Assembly (NCBI GenBank): GCA_015680685.1 | Contig: MNCI01009278.1 | Location: 72,212 to 99,470, forward strand | Source of the DNA: Gnetum montanum | Lineage: Eukaryota > Streptophyta > Gnetopsida > Gnetales > Gnetaceae | Length of the DNA: 27,259 nucleotides | Direction of reading: 5' to 3' | Shown: positions 9,626-21,600 of the stretch, piece by piece | How the letters are laid out: each line of letters starts with the position of its first letter | How positions within the stretch are numbered: position 1 is the first letter of the stretch | Notes under the pieces: model-generated | Database searches by the model: none | Told to the model about the DNA's origin: nothing | The model's input: only the letters and a program-made list of their open reading frames with translations | Translations under genes and position numbers: made by a program

Positions 9626-12600
9626 GTAATGATTATTTCTTCTGCTTATTATCCTTCTTCCGTTTTTCTGTTAGCAAATGAATGATTCACGTATCTTGCC
9701 AAGAATTAAACAGGGTAGATCTCGGACTAATTAAGAGATGCTGTTCTAATCATCTTGAACTAATTACATAAGTTGGAGTTGTCATCGGTTTCAATCCTGT
9801 AGTAATCAGCTGCTATAAATCCTCCTTCCAGGGTTTTCCTCTGTTAGACTTTATTTTTCATTATTTCCCTTTCATCAAGTTTTTTCCCCCACCCTTCATA
9901 TGTGTTAGGCCTTTAAGATACGTAAACCAAGCCATTTGCTATCATCTTTGTGAATCTTCAGTTAATGGAACCATTAAGTTTTTTTTTTTGCTTTCTTTAG
10001 GAATGAAAGACGTGCAACAAGTTGTTAAATTTGCGCTTGTATAACAGCATGATGCAAGAGATAATAACCAAAAAACTTAACAAAATTAGATATTTTATTT
10101 AGTGGAGACCTATAGTTTATCTTATCTAACATGCTGGAATGGAATTGTCACGATAACCAGGGATTCAAAGGAAACTACATCATGGATAGGTGCTGACGGA
10201 AGGAAATATCATTCTCATGATGGGTTGGCTCCTCACTCGCATGAACCATTGTACTCTCCAGGCCAGTTCAATCAAAGGGCTCCGCGGCTTGCTCCCAGAA
10301 ATTTCAAGGAACGTGCTTTCACTGTTGGAATTGGTGGACCTGTTGGCTCTGGGTAAGTGATTTTATGTGACCATCGGTAACATGGAGTTATCTTTAAAAA
10401 ATTTCATTCTTAATACTGGGTAACACTTCATAAGGTCTTTGTTGGAACAAAGATCATTCTCAGAAGCGATTTACAAAATCAGGAATCTTGGACCGATTTG
10501 TCAGGCTGTCAGTTTAGATTGTTTCCTTGCTTTTGCTTAGATATCCTATATTGTCAGAAATGGTTATATTCATATTTTTTTATCTTTTGTTGTTAGAGAA
10601 TGTTGGATTATTTTTCCTGTGAGTGGCCTCCTGTAGACAGCTGTACTTCTTGTTAGTTGAATAATTTTAGTTCTTTAGTAAGAAAATTGAGACCAGGTAT
10701 AAATATTTGGATTTATTTTCTTCATGCATGTCTTAATAAACACCTTTTAATGTCATGCTTTATCGTGTTGATTCCAGTGATATTTCATTTTAATGCTAGC
10801 CTGCTGGATTGTCTGTTTTAGGTTGACATAATTGTCCCTTAGTTCTTCATAGAATTAGTCATGGAACATTCAAGTTTCTATAATACTAAAATGTCATTTT
10901 CAAGTTCATAAATTTAGCTATTAGATTCATTGCTTCTATGCAGAAATGTACAAAAATGCTTGACCTTACCATTTAGTGGTTCTTTACATATTCCAAATCA
11001 ATCAGGGCTCATATAATCAACACATTCTTTGGGTAATAGCTTTTACAGCTGATCTTTGATTTTAAAATATGTTTTCTATTTGATATTTGTTAAATTAAAT
11101 ACATGTTTGAATATGTGTTTTCCTTACAAATAACATTATTCTCATTTCATTATGTTAAAAAATTGAAACTAAAACAATTTTAATTACATCCTAGACCTCA
11201 TGGATCTGTTAAATTAGTTCAGATTCAACCATTTTTTGTATAATGTCTATATATCTTAGCAGTAACCCATTGGGATCAAATCCATGACTTGTAAGATGCA
11301 AGTGTATCCCTTGATCAACAAGTTGCATTTCTTGATATTATTTTTAAATGAAGGTGGTCTTTCCTATACTTGAAATTAAAATTGAAATCATCAAATAAAG
11401 GTGTCATTTCCTATAATTGTGACATAGTACAATTGGTAACCCATTCGTTAATTATTAAGCAGCACTTTGGAGGTGGATTGGTGCTGATGTTTTTCACTTA
11501 CCTCAGGCATCAGGCACTCTGTCTACCTCACTCTCAATTATGAAGTTGGATTGAGAAGAAGATTCATGTTTAATTTTTGAAATGGTAGATAGATATCTCA
11601 TTATTGCAGATTGGACTATGGCAGTTCATCACATTCTCTTAAGCTACTCTATCTATTAAACTTTTGTGGTTGCATCATCTGCCTCATTTTACTAGGAATT
11701 AATTCAAACATTCTTATGGGATATGAACCGAGTCAACCACAGATTTACCAACATGGCCTTGGCCTTCCTTGGCTGGTTTTTCATGCTCCAGGTATGTTTA
11801 TTTCCTAAAATTTTGACTGGCATTTCACTTCCCAAGTAACGTTTTCATGATCAATGTATGGTCTATATATGGGCACCTTTTATCTATCTATGATGGGCTG
11901 ACCATTAACATAGGCAAAACATTTGACAATGGTTTATCATACTTGGTTGACAATTAAGGATGACAAAGGATTGGACAGTGATTTGCTATAGCTGGCTATC
12001 TATTCAATGTCATAGTCGTGAATGTATAGTTTTACCATACCCCCAGGTAACACATGTTTCAGCATACCCGTTGGATTCATATTTGTGACTTGCAAACTAC
12101 AAGTTGCATTCTTTAATCAAGTAAGCAATGCATTGCTGGTATTAATAATTTTTTGGATGATGATGAATTATAGAAGATTTCTGTTTATTAATTTACTTGC
12201 CTATGGTCTTGCTGATGATCTTATTGGATTATTTTCTACTATTCAACTGACTTCTAAGCCCTCCTTGTGCACACACAAGAAATTTTCCAATTCTCCAATG
12301 GTTTTGAGTTGTTTGGTGTCACCATCTACCTAAATTATGATAGGAGCCTCAAGCATAATCACAATGCTTTTTGAAGGTGGCATTACCTTATGGGTCCCAC
12401 TCAACATCTCCTTAAAATCAGTCTTCACCCTTTTCTTTACTCGGCTGACTATCCAAGTCATGAGTTAGGGATTATTTCACTTTCATCATTCCTTGTTTAG
12501 AACCATTCTATGTTATGATATGAGCTATCAAGGTGTCTACATACTTCCAGTTCCCTCCAAACCCACTATATTGCTTTGGTTTCTTTAACATGAGTGTGTT

Positions 12601-15600
12601 TGAGTTGGCTATGAGGATATTATTAAGGTACCTCTAATTATGAGCTCATGAATTCAATTCTCAGTTACCTATACAACTAGTAATTCAACTAGTAAGCTCA
12701 ATCAGTATTAGTAAAAACCTTCACAACCTTTTTGGTGTGAATTGGTGGCAAGCTTGGATCTAGCTTGATGGCCCTTGTTTTACAAAATTATTATTAAATA
12801 AATTGTAGAATTATGTTAGTGAGTCACATCATAAAGTTATGGGAAAGAGGTATAGAACAATGGTTAAGCAAGAATCAATGGTTTCTAAGAATCAGTTTTG
12901 TTTTATACTTACAAGATCAACTATAGAAGCCATTTTGTTGTTAAGACAATTGATAAAGAAATGTAGAAATAAAAAGAAGAATGCACATATGATTTTCATT
13001 GATTTAAAGAGGAAAGATATTTCCATTGGATACATTAAGGCTATTCAAAGTATGCATGATGGAGTGATAGTTAGAGATTGCATTTTTTGTGGAGAAACTA
13101 CCGACTTCCCAATGATGGTAGACCTACACTAGGGATCTACTTTAAGCCTTTATTTGTTTGCAATTACTATGGATGAGTTAACTAAAAAAATACAAAACGA
13201 TATTCCTTGTTGTATGCATTTTGCAAATGATGTTGTGTTAATAGATAAATCTATAGAATCCCTTGCTATGAAAGTGGAGATTTGGAGAAGAATCCTAGAA
13301 TTAAAGGGATTAAAGATTAGTAGACATAAGACAGAATGCATGGAGTGCAATGTTAGTCGAAAAGCAAGTAATGAAGATATAAATACAAACTCAAGATTCA
13401 ATACAATAAGTAATTTAGATACTTGGTCTCGCTTGTACAAACAGACAACAATACTTACAATGATGTCACTAATAGAATTGAAGTAGGATGGATGAAATAA
13501 CAAGAAGTTTCTGGTGTGTTGTATAATAAATGAATTGTCATTGGATTTAAGGGAATTTTTTATAAAACTATTACCAAACCTATGATTCTATATGGTGTGG
13601 AATGTTGACCAATCAAGAAGCATAATGTTCAACATGTACTTGTGGAAATGATAATGATAATGTAAATGTTGGATGGTACTATAAATGATAGAATCAACAA
13701 TTATCTTATTAGGCGAAGTTTTGGGGTAGCCCCCATAGATGAGAAGATTAAGGAAATTTGTCTTAGATGGTTTGGTCATAGTCAAAGAAGACCAGAAGCT
13801 ACAACCTATTAAAAGAGGCCACATAATTAAGCTAGAGGGAAAAAAACAAATAGGTAGACTAAAAACATACTTGGTATCCAAGAATAAAGAGAGATACTTA
13901 TTAAAATTCATGAATTAATATAATGTCAATTTGGCTCTTAATAGAGGTGAATAGTAGAAAGGAATATACACAGTTGATGCCATGTAATTGGGATAAGGCT
14001 AAGATGATAATGATGATCATTAGATAAAGCAAATATTTGGTTTGAACTCCAATCTACTTTCAAAACCAAATCTAAGGTTGTCAAATGTAGATTTATTGGT
14101 AGAAGAGTTCAAGATGCCACAGAGATGTATTTGGATCTATTATCTTGCACTTGAATAACCTTTTCCCTCTTGTCCCTAGCTCATGGGAGTCTTCCTTTAG
14201 AGAACTAACTTCGTCATTTCATAGGTGCAACTCTTGCATGTTTATTTTGTGACTAGGAAGATTCACAAGTTCAATCTAAATTGGTTATCCTAGGATACAA
14301 ATGTTACGCTTCATAGGAAGCAAAACAACCCACAAAATAAAATAAGCATAAAAGAGAACAAATGATTTACATGGAAACCTTAATGTAGGGGAAACATCAT
14401 CAGGAAGCAAGAAAAGCTCTTATTGCTCTTCAAGAGTCATAGGTGTACTAGACTGATCAAATGTGCATAGATCACTTATCCATTACAGACACACCTGCTG
14501 TGAGAGATGTCTCAGTGTGGTGGTTCTCCTGGGCTCTCCCCATGGTTCAAGGGCCATGGAACACTCTGAGGAACCCTTGGGTGGCTCTCAAGTGTTAGAA
14601 AACCCATCTCGGCTTGGTGGTACCAAGCCAGCAGCAGGACACCCTCCTATTGCAACTCTCTCTAAGTTCTTTTCATACTACCCTCACTTGGAGAACTACA
14701 TGGCCTTGATTCTACAATGGTCCTAGATATGTAGGCAACTAGGACTAGATAGTTTTGGTGTGGTGCCAAGCTGAACCTTGTACTAGATCGTGAGAGTTTT
14801 GGGGGTGAGGCACCACCCCTTGTAGATGCATCGTTTCCCCTTCCATCGATGTTGTCTACAGGGTTGCTTGTGTGCTTGTTTGCAAGGTCCTCGTTTGGAG
14901 TTAGTTGTCCTCCTTGAGGTGCATTCCTATATGTATATTAAAAAGTTGTGTTGCTGCTTGCACTCTCTCTTGGATTGCTTGCTTGTTAGAGGTGTATTCC
15001 CCAAGCCTTTTGCCCCAGATCCATAGGATCTTAGTGAATTCCTTGGGGTGCCAGACAACGTGAGGGCAACGTTGTTACAGATGGTATCAGAGCGTTTTTG
15101 GAATCATGTTGTGATATGTGTGTGCCCTTTGGTTGTATTACACCATCGAGGTTGTTCTATTAGTGGTCCTTTCATATTGATATCTAGGTGATCTAGGATC
15201 ATATCCTTATGTGCTCTTTGAAGAGTTGCCTTATGGTAAAATTTTTATGCTCTTCATTTGGGGGCTGATGTTATGTTGTGAGCAACTGATGTATGTTGTT
15301 CTCCTCGAGGATGTATACGATTGCGTTGTGGTATTGTTCTCCACGTTTTTACGTGTGGTTGGAGCAATTGTGGTTTTATTTGAGCAATTGTGGTTTTATT
15401 TGATATGGTAGAGGAGAGTTCTATTGGCAACTCATAAATTATTGTTGCTCAAGGAACTCTCATCTTTGGTCTCAGTGATTCATCTAGGATGAATCGAACC
15501 TAGTCTTCGCTTCGGTTTCCACTCAAATGACATGTATTGAGATGGCATTGATTGAACTATGCAGGATGCAGTATCCTTGCACTCCCACTCACCCTAGATA

Positions 15601-18600
15601 CAGTGAGTATGGGAATTACAAATTGGGACATGTTGGTTCCCAGGTACCTTAGGATGGAGGACCTTTGGACATGTGCTTTTGGTGAGCCTTGTTCTAGGTG
15701 GATTAAGACTGTTGCCGATAGACTTTGTTCATTTGTGTTAGTGATTGTATGTTTGTCTAGTTGTGTATACGTGTCTTCTTGGTTGCGTTTTCAAAATCTG
15801 CGTGGGTGTCGCTTTCGTTGTGTCTATCATTTGTAACGCAAGGCTTTGTGTTCTATGCAGTGTGATGGTATGTTGTTGGGATTGTTGAGGATGCATTTTG
15901 AGGCCGTTTGTGCCATCCCAAAGCCAAATGTTTGTTGTCTTGTTTTGACAACCTCTTGTGCTTTAGGCATGATTTCCCTTGTGGTAGACCTTTCGTGAGT
16001 TGTGCTGCCTTGTTTGTGTTGGTTGTGTTGCCCTTGGTTTTCTGGCATTACTCCTTTGATTGGTAACATTTCTTTGGGCACTTTGATTTGGAGACCTTCT
16101 GGTGTGGGTCATCCTGTTGTTGGTTCTTGTTGAGACCTGACCTCCTTGGATGAGAGTCTTTCTTGTGGACGCATCCTCCTTGATGTTGCTCATCATAGTG
16201 AGAATTGGTTTTATGGAGACCTGTTGTTGGCTATACCTTGGTCTTCCACCTTATTTCTGAGTTGAGATAACGATTCTTTATTGCCCATGCCTCTTATGAA
16301 TGTGTTGAGATCTTGATCCTGGTGGGAACTAGTGTTAGTGGTTGGGAATGTTTGTTGTATATGAATCTTGGAATTTTGAGAGTGTTCTAGTTCTCTCTAG
16401 GTGTGCCTCATGATGAATTCTTTTGTGTGAGTGTATCTAATTGGCCCGTTAATATTTTGCACGAGTGATGTCTATGCGTGTTGTTGAGGTCTTGCTCTTT
16501 ATGATGTTGCAAGAGTGATATTTCTCCATTATATGATCATGCTTGATGGTTGTATATGAGGCTGATGTGCTGATCATGTTCCTACTAACTTCTTTGTTTT
16601 TGAGTTGTTGTCTCAGTCTTTGTAGGCATCGCAAGTACAAAGATGCGGCAAGTGGTGACCTCAGTTGATTCTGTGAGCACTATGTCTGTGGGGAAGATGT
16701 GTGCTCTTGAGGCCTTCATGAATTGGTTATTTGGTCTCAGAATCCCAACATTGGGTTGTGGATTTATCAGTACCTTGTCTGTGATGAAACAACAGGTACA
16801 TCATGATTTGTTTGCCTCTCAGTGCTGGGTGAGCATTAACAGAGGATGGTGATCCATCCTAGACCCTACAGATTTTGGGTTAGCAGATGGCATAAAATGG
16901 TATCCTTGGCCATGTTGGATACTGATGGCCTAGGAGTGGCCAATGCCTTGAGGTCCCACAGTGGCAGGTGGTGGATACTTTGTTGGTGCATCTCGTTATT
17001 CGATCGTCACGTTCGTGTCCCGAATCATTTTTGTTTGATGGCAGTCATGCAATGAGTTCAATGTGATGGTTGTTCATGTATGTGTAGAGACAATTGTGTA
17101 GTGAGTGCGCTGTGGCAAATGCTCGCGTACATGCAGAGACAAAGACAAGTTTTTCTCAAAACAGCATGGTGCAGCCTTGGTGTGCCCCTAGTGGCCTAAA
17201 CCTTTCAGCTTAGGATGGGCTTGGGTAGTTTGTCCTATAGGCTTCTAGGCTTGGGGTAGCATTCCCGAATACCATGTATTGTTCTCACTAAATGTATTCC
17301 TATCCTTAGGTGTGTCAGATTGTAATGTAACCTTATGATATTCTCAGTTTTGATAGTTTATGAACACAAAAGTGCTAGATGTTATTGTCTTATGTGAGTT
17401 AGCTATCTCCTTGTTGTAGGCCTATGCCACACCCCGTGACAAGGCCAAGCTTGATGTATGGTGTTTTCCTGGTGCTCGTTCTTGAAGTGCCTTCTCTATA
17501 TGTTGTAAGCAGCCATTGTGCCTTGATGTGTAATTCTGTTGAAAACCCCATGGAAAATTCTCTTTGGTGAAATATGGTGTTGTAATGAGCAGGCTAGGGC
17601 ATGTCCTTGCCCAAGGTGCTCTTGAATTGATGCCTTATGTTCTTGGTGATATTGGCATGTCATGATGGTGTGTCCTTCAGTGAACATGCTTGAGACAGGA
17701 CAAGTCTTGGGAACACTTCCTCTTGGGTTCTTGGATTGGTAGAAATCTTATCCACAGGTGATCGATGGTGGTATGTAGCTTGAAATACAAACAAATTGGT
17801 TCGATGAGCTTGATGTTGATAGCGGGCAATTCACAGTGGCCATGTGAGTTGCAATGGTAGACTAAAGTTCAAATCAAGGTGATGTTGTTATGTCTAGTTG
17901 TGGAGTAGAGTTGAGTTCTAGGTATTGGCACCTAGACTCTCTCTTCCATGGCTAGATATGATCATGGAGCAGTTTTGCAAATGTTGGGATGGTGGTCCAT
18001 CCTTGAATAAATGATGTTATAGTTACAGAAATTGTGACTTCTCTTGGTGGCCTTGCATGGTGGACTTGGATGTGCTCGAAAACACTTGAGCCTATGCTCT
18101 CATGATTGGGGGGCTTCTTGTGCTTCGTGGATGATGGTGTGCTCTCGTGACCGGTTGCTTTTAGTGCTTCTGAGGGCTATGATGCGCTCTCATGGCTTGG
18201 GACTTATCGGTGCTTTTGTGGGCTATGGTGTGATTTCATGACTTGGGACTCATTGTGCCTAGCAGGCTATGGTGTCTTGCCCAATCACCTCTGTGTACTT
18301 TGTTCCTTGTGTACACTAGTGTATCACACCATCTCTCCCTAATGTATTGTCCCATTTCTCTAGTGTATTGTTAAATCATGTTAATGTCCTAACCTCTCTA
18401 GTGGGATAGTAGGGTTGAGCACTGTATTACTTGGTGACTCTCTAATCCTATGAGGGGTCATTTTCCATTTCGATGGATGCCCTCTTTAGTTCCTAAAACA
18501 ATAATGTAGGTTTTATTGAGACAGTTGTTCCCTAGATGGGATCTAGAAGCAGTTGATGTTTGGGACTTGTTCCTAGCAGTGGTCCCATGTTTGCGAACTC

Positions 18601-21600
18601 TTGGGGCTTGTTTTCAGAGATTGAATGTTGTTACCCTAGTGGAATTCATGGAACCTCCTTTATGAGTTCGTGTTCTTGATGTAGCCTAAATGTGTATATC
18701 CTTTCTTGTAAGCAAGGCATGATTTTATGTACTCTCTCTCAGCTTTGGGGCTCTAGAGGAACTTCCTTGTTGGGGTTCTCTGGTAGACCATCCTTATTGT
18801 AAACCCTTCAGGGACAAGTCGTGTATTGTTTTGAGTTGTTAGTTGATGTTGGTGAAGCCCATTCTTTGTAAAACTATCTTGAGGACCTAGTCCTCTTATG
18901 GGCAAAATGTTCTTGTTGACTCGTGTTTGTTGTTTGGGCCAGATGGTAATAGGCAATGGTGCAGTCTTGTGCATCACAATTGTTGTAAATAGATTGGGAT
19001 GTATGAAACAAAAACCCAGATCTCCTAGGATGAAATAGAAATCCCTCTTGGTAAAATTTTGAGGGATGAACTCTTTTGCTTCTCGAGTTGTTCTTAAGGT
19101 GGGATCGAGTGTGGGTAAGACCTGTAAATCAATGTCTTCCCTCTATCGGTAGCAGTTTGACGATACAGTTGTGTTGGCTATGTGGATTACTTGGTTATAT
19201 ATCATGGGTAAGGTGTAGTTGGATTACTGTACTTGCCTACTGAAAAAACCTCCCAAAGAGGATCTTTTCTTTAGGTTCAAAAATCCAATGAAATGTGTTG
19301 ATCGGGAGTTACGGTCGTTTCTGACATGGCAGGAAAATTCAAATTTTGGAAACTTAGATGTTCCTTGGAGAATTCATGACTGTGGTTGCCCTCAGAAGTG
19401 ACTCTACATGCTCCCCTGGACCAAGTGTTCAGAAAACGGTGCTTGTCCCATATCTCAAAGTGGGAAGGATAGCTTGTAAGTTGCAAGTGCGGTTGATCCT
19501 TTCCTATGAATGAGACATTATGGTTTCAATCGATGATGTGGTAGTGGTTGACATGAGACGTGCATATGGAGGATTGTCTTGGGGTTGGCTGCCCAACATA
19601 TCCTCCACTTGTTCNCACATGGAGGATTGTCTTGGGGTTGGCTGCCCAACATATCCTCCACTTGTTCCAACATTCAAGTAGGCATTCTCGATGTTGGACA
19701 AATCCCATAGGAGGTTGATGATAGATTGGGTTGGTATGTTATGATAGCCTCTTGGAGAAGTTTTTCAAACAAATTTCGGATCTTCTCTCTTGTTGTGAAA
19801 ATGGAATAGTGTTGGATGGTGAAATGAGGAATGCGATATTGGTGTGTCTGCGGATGGCAAGGTCAGGCTCAAAAGATTTGCCCTTGTACCTTGTTTTGAA
19901 GGGAGAACATGCTCAACTCTCTTCATACCAACCTAAACAAACATGATGGAAAAAAAATGTGCACGGGATAGACGCATAGATTCCATGCTTAGATGGTTAC
20001 ATTGGTGAGACCCCATGGGTCCGGATGCGAGAAGCAGAACGTGGAGTTCTGGCAAGCATGAGTTGCTTGCAGAGACATGGCTCTTTTGGAGCATGTTCTC
20101 CCTCTTGATTTTATGTTCCCAAGTCCATCACCATGGGTAGTGGCCCTGGTGAGCCCTCAAAATCAATAAAAAAAATCAAGAAAATCAATGGGTGTTGAGA
20201 TGCCATTCACAAAGGAACTCAGCTGGACTTGTGGAAGAAGAGCTGTCTTCTTGCATAGGTATGGGCCTACGCAAGAAGATAAGTCTCTAGACCTCAGAAG
20301 GGATGGATCTAGGGGACACCTTAGAGACGTTGGCCCTTTGGGTTGAACTACTCCCACTTGTCATAGAGTAGGGAAAGTCTTTGGGATTCTTCCAAGTGCC
20401 CTTTGTGTTTCATGCAAGACATTGGATGGAAGGACGTATCAGGTGTTGGGGTTGGTACCGTCCTTCAAGCTTGGCATCAGTTGAGTTGATGGATTCCCTG
20501 GATTTGATGGAGTTCCAAACCCATACTTGAAGTGTACTCTCGAAACCATCCTAGGCTTCGCTCCGAGGACGTTGCTTCTTTTGTGCAGGGGAGGATTGTG
20601 AGAGATGTCTTAGGGTGGTGGTTCTCTTGGGCTCTCCCTGTGGTTTGGGGGCCATGAAACACTTTGAGGTGCCCTTGGGTGACTCTCAAGTGTTAGAAAA
20701 CCCATCCCAGCTTGGCGGTACCAAGTCAACAACAGGACACCCTCCTATTGCAACTCTCTCTAAGTTATCTTCATACTACCCTCACTTGGAGCACTACATG
20801 GCCTTGATTCTGCGGTGGTCATAGATATGTAGGTAGCTAGGACTGGATAGTTTTGGTGCAGTGCCAAGCTGAACCTTGTACCAGATCGTGAGGGTTTTGG
20901 GGGTGAGGCGCAACCCCTTGTAGATGCATCATTTCCCCTTCCACGGATGTTGTCTACAGGGTTGCTTGTGTGCTTGTTTGCAAGGTCCTCATTTGGAGTT
21001 AGTTGTCCTCCTTGAGGTACATTCTTATATGTATATTAAGAAGTTGTGTTGCTGCTTGCACTCTCTCTTGGATTGCTTGCTTGTTAGAGGCGTATTCCCT
21101 AGGTCTTCTGCCCCAGATCCATTGGATCTTAGTGAATTTCTTGGGGTGTCGGACAACGTCGAGGCAACATTGTTACACCTGCAGTGTTGTCTCTCTGCTC
21201 CTTTCTTTCACTCTTCTCTCACAGCCTTCCCCTTTAATATGGTTCGTAGACTAGATAGATCATGGACGGTACAAAATGTCAAAACACCAAATTAGTGATG
21301 ACAATTAGTTAACAATCAATGAATTACAGCCCAAAATAGGGATGAGAACTATTCAGGAAATGCCCCAAAATCCAGGGATGACGATCACAATCTTTTGGTG
21401 GCATAAATTAGTACCCACTATCTGTCATGAACAGATATTTGGGCCCACATTTAGAGGCATAACTGTAGAAGGTGAGAAGAATAAATAGATTGGCTTCATT
21501 AATTAAACAATACAGGCATTGTGTAAAAGATATATATAAACCCCCAATGGCCTACTGACTGTATAGCCTTTAAGGCATACAGTCAGCAAATTTCAACTTA

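Larger units (their letters stand above)
15094..20586 (+). other. Non-coding interior of the LTR retrotransposon
   Basis: About 5.5 kb, visibly rich in T and G on the + strand, especially 15.2-18.5 kb. It has frequent stops in all frames, and the longest open stretches (under 100 codons) lie on both strands without recognisable domains. It contains a degenerate 45-bp minisatellite near 18.1-18.3 kb, a 53-bp tandem duplication around an N near 19.6 kb and a 9-bp stem hairpin at 20246-20279. Confidence 0.7.
14499..21177 (+). mobile_element. Complete LTR retrotransposon without recognisable coding capacity
   Basis: A 6679-bp unit. Two 581-bp LTRs bound it, each starting TGTGAGAG and ending TTGTTACA. 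It is flanked by the perfect 5-bp direct repeat CCTGC (14494-14498 and 21178-21182). A primer binding site TGGTATCAGAGC follows the 5' LTR by two bases, and a polypurine tract precedes the 3' LTR. The 5.5-kb interior has only short scattered ORFs in both strands, and I find no zinc knuckle, protease, reverse transcriptase, RNase H or integrase motif. It therefore looks like a non-autonomous (LARD-like) element mobilised in trans. The superfamily cannot be assigned. By eye the LTRs differ at about 55 of 581 positions, mostly transitions, so the insertion is old. Confidence 0.9.

Noticed and set aside
12022-12333. 103-codon + strand ORF in intron 2
   Set aside because: Overlaps the family 1 SINE-like repeat; low-complexity hydrophobic translation without a known domain.
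13150-13911. Minus-strand ORFs of 117 and 107 codons
   Set aside because: They are antisense shadows of the RTE reverse transcriptase remnant, whose + strand reading gives clear family blocks.
15094-20586. Possible autonomous gag-pol in the retrotransposon interior
   Set aside because: Open stretches are under 100 codons on both strands, and none shows RT, integrase, protease or zinc knuckle motifs by eye.
20924-21295. 123-codon + strand ORF overlapping the 3' LTR
   Set aside because: Most of it is LTR sequence that recurs at 14826-15026 with a different end, and it runs past the LTR border into unrelated flank.
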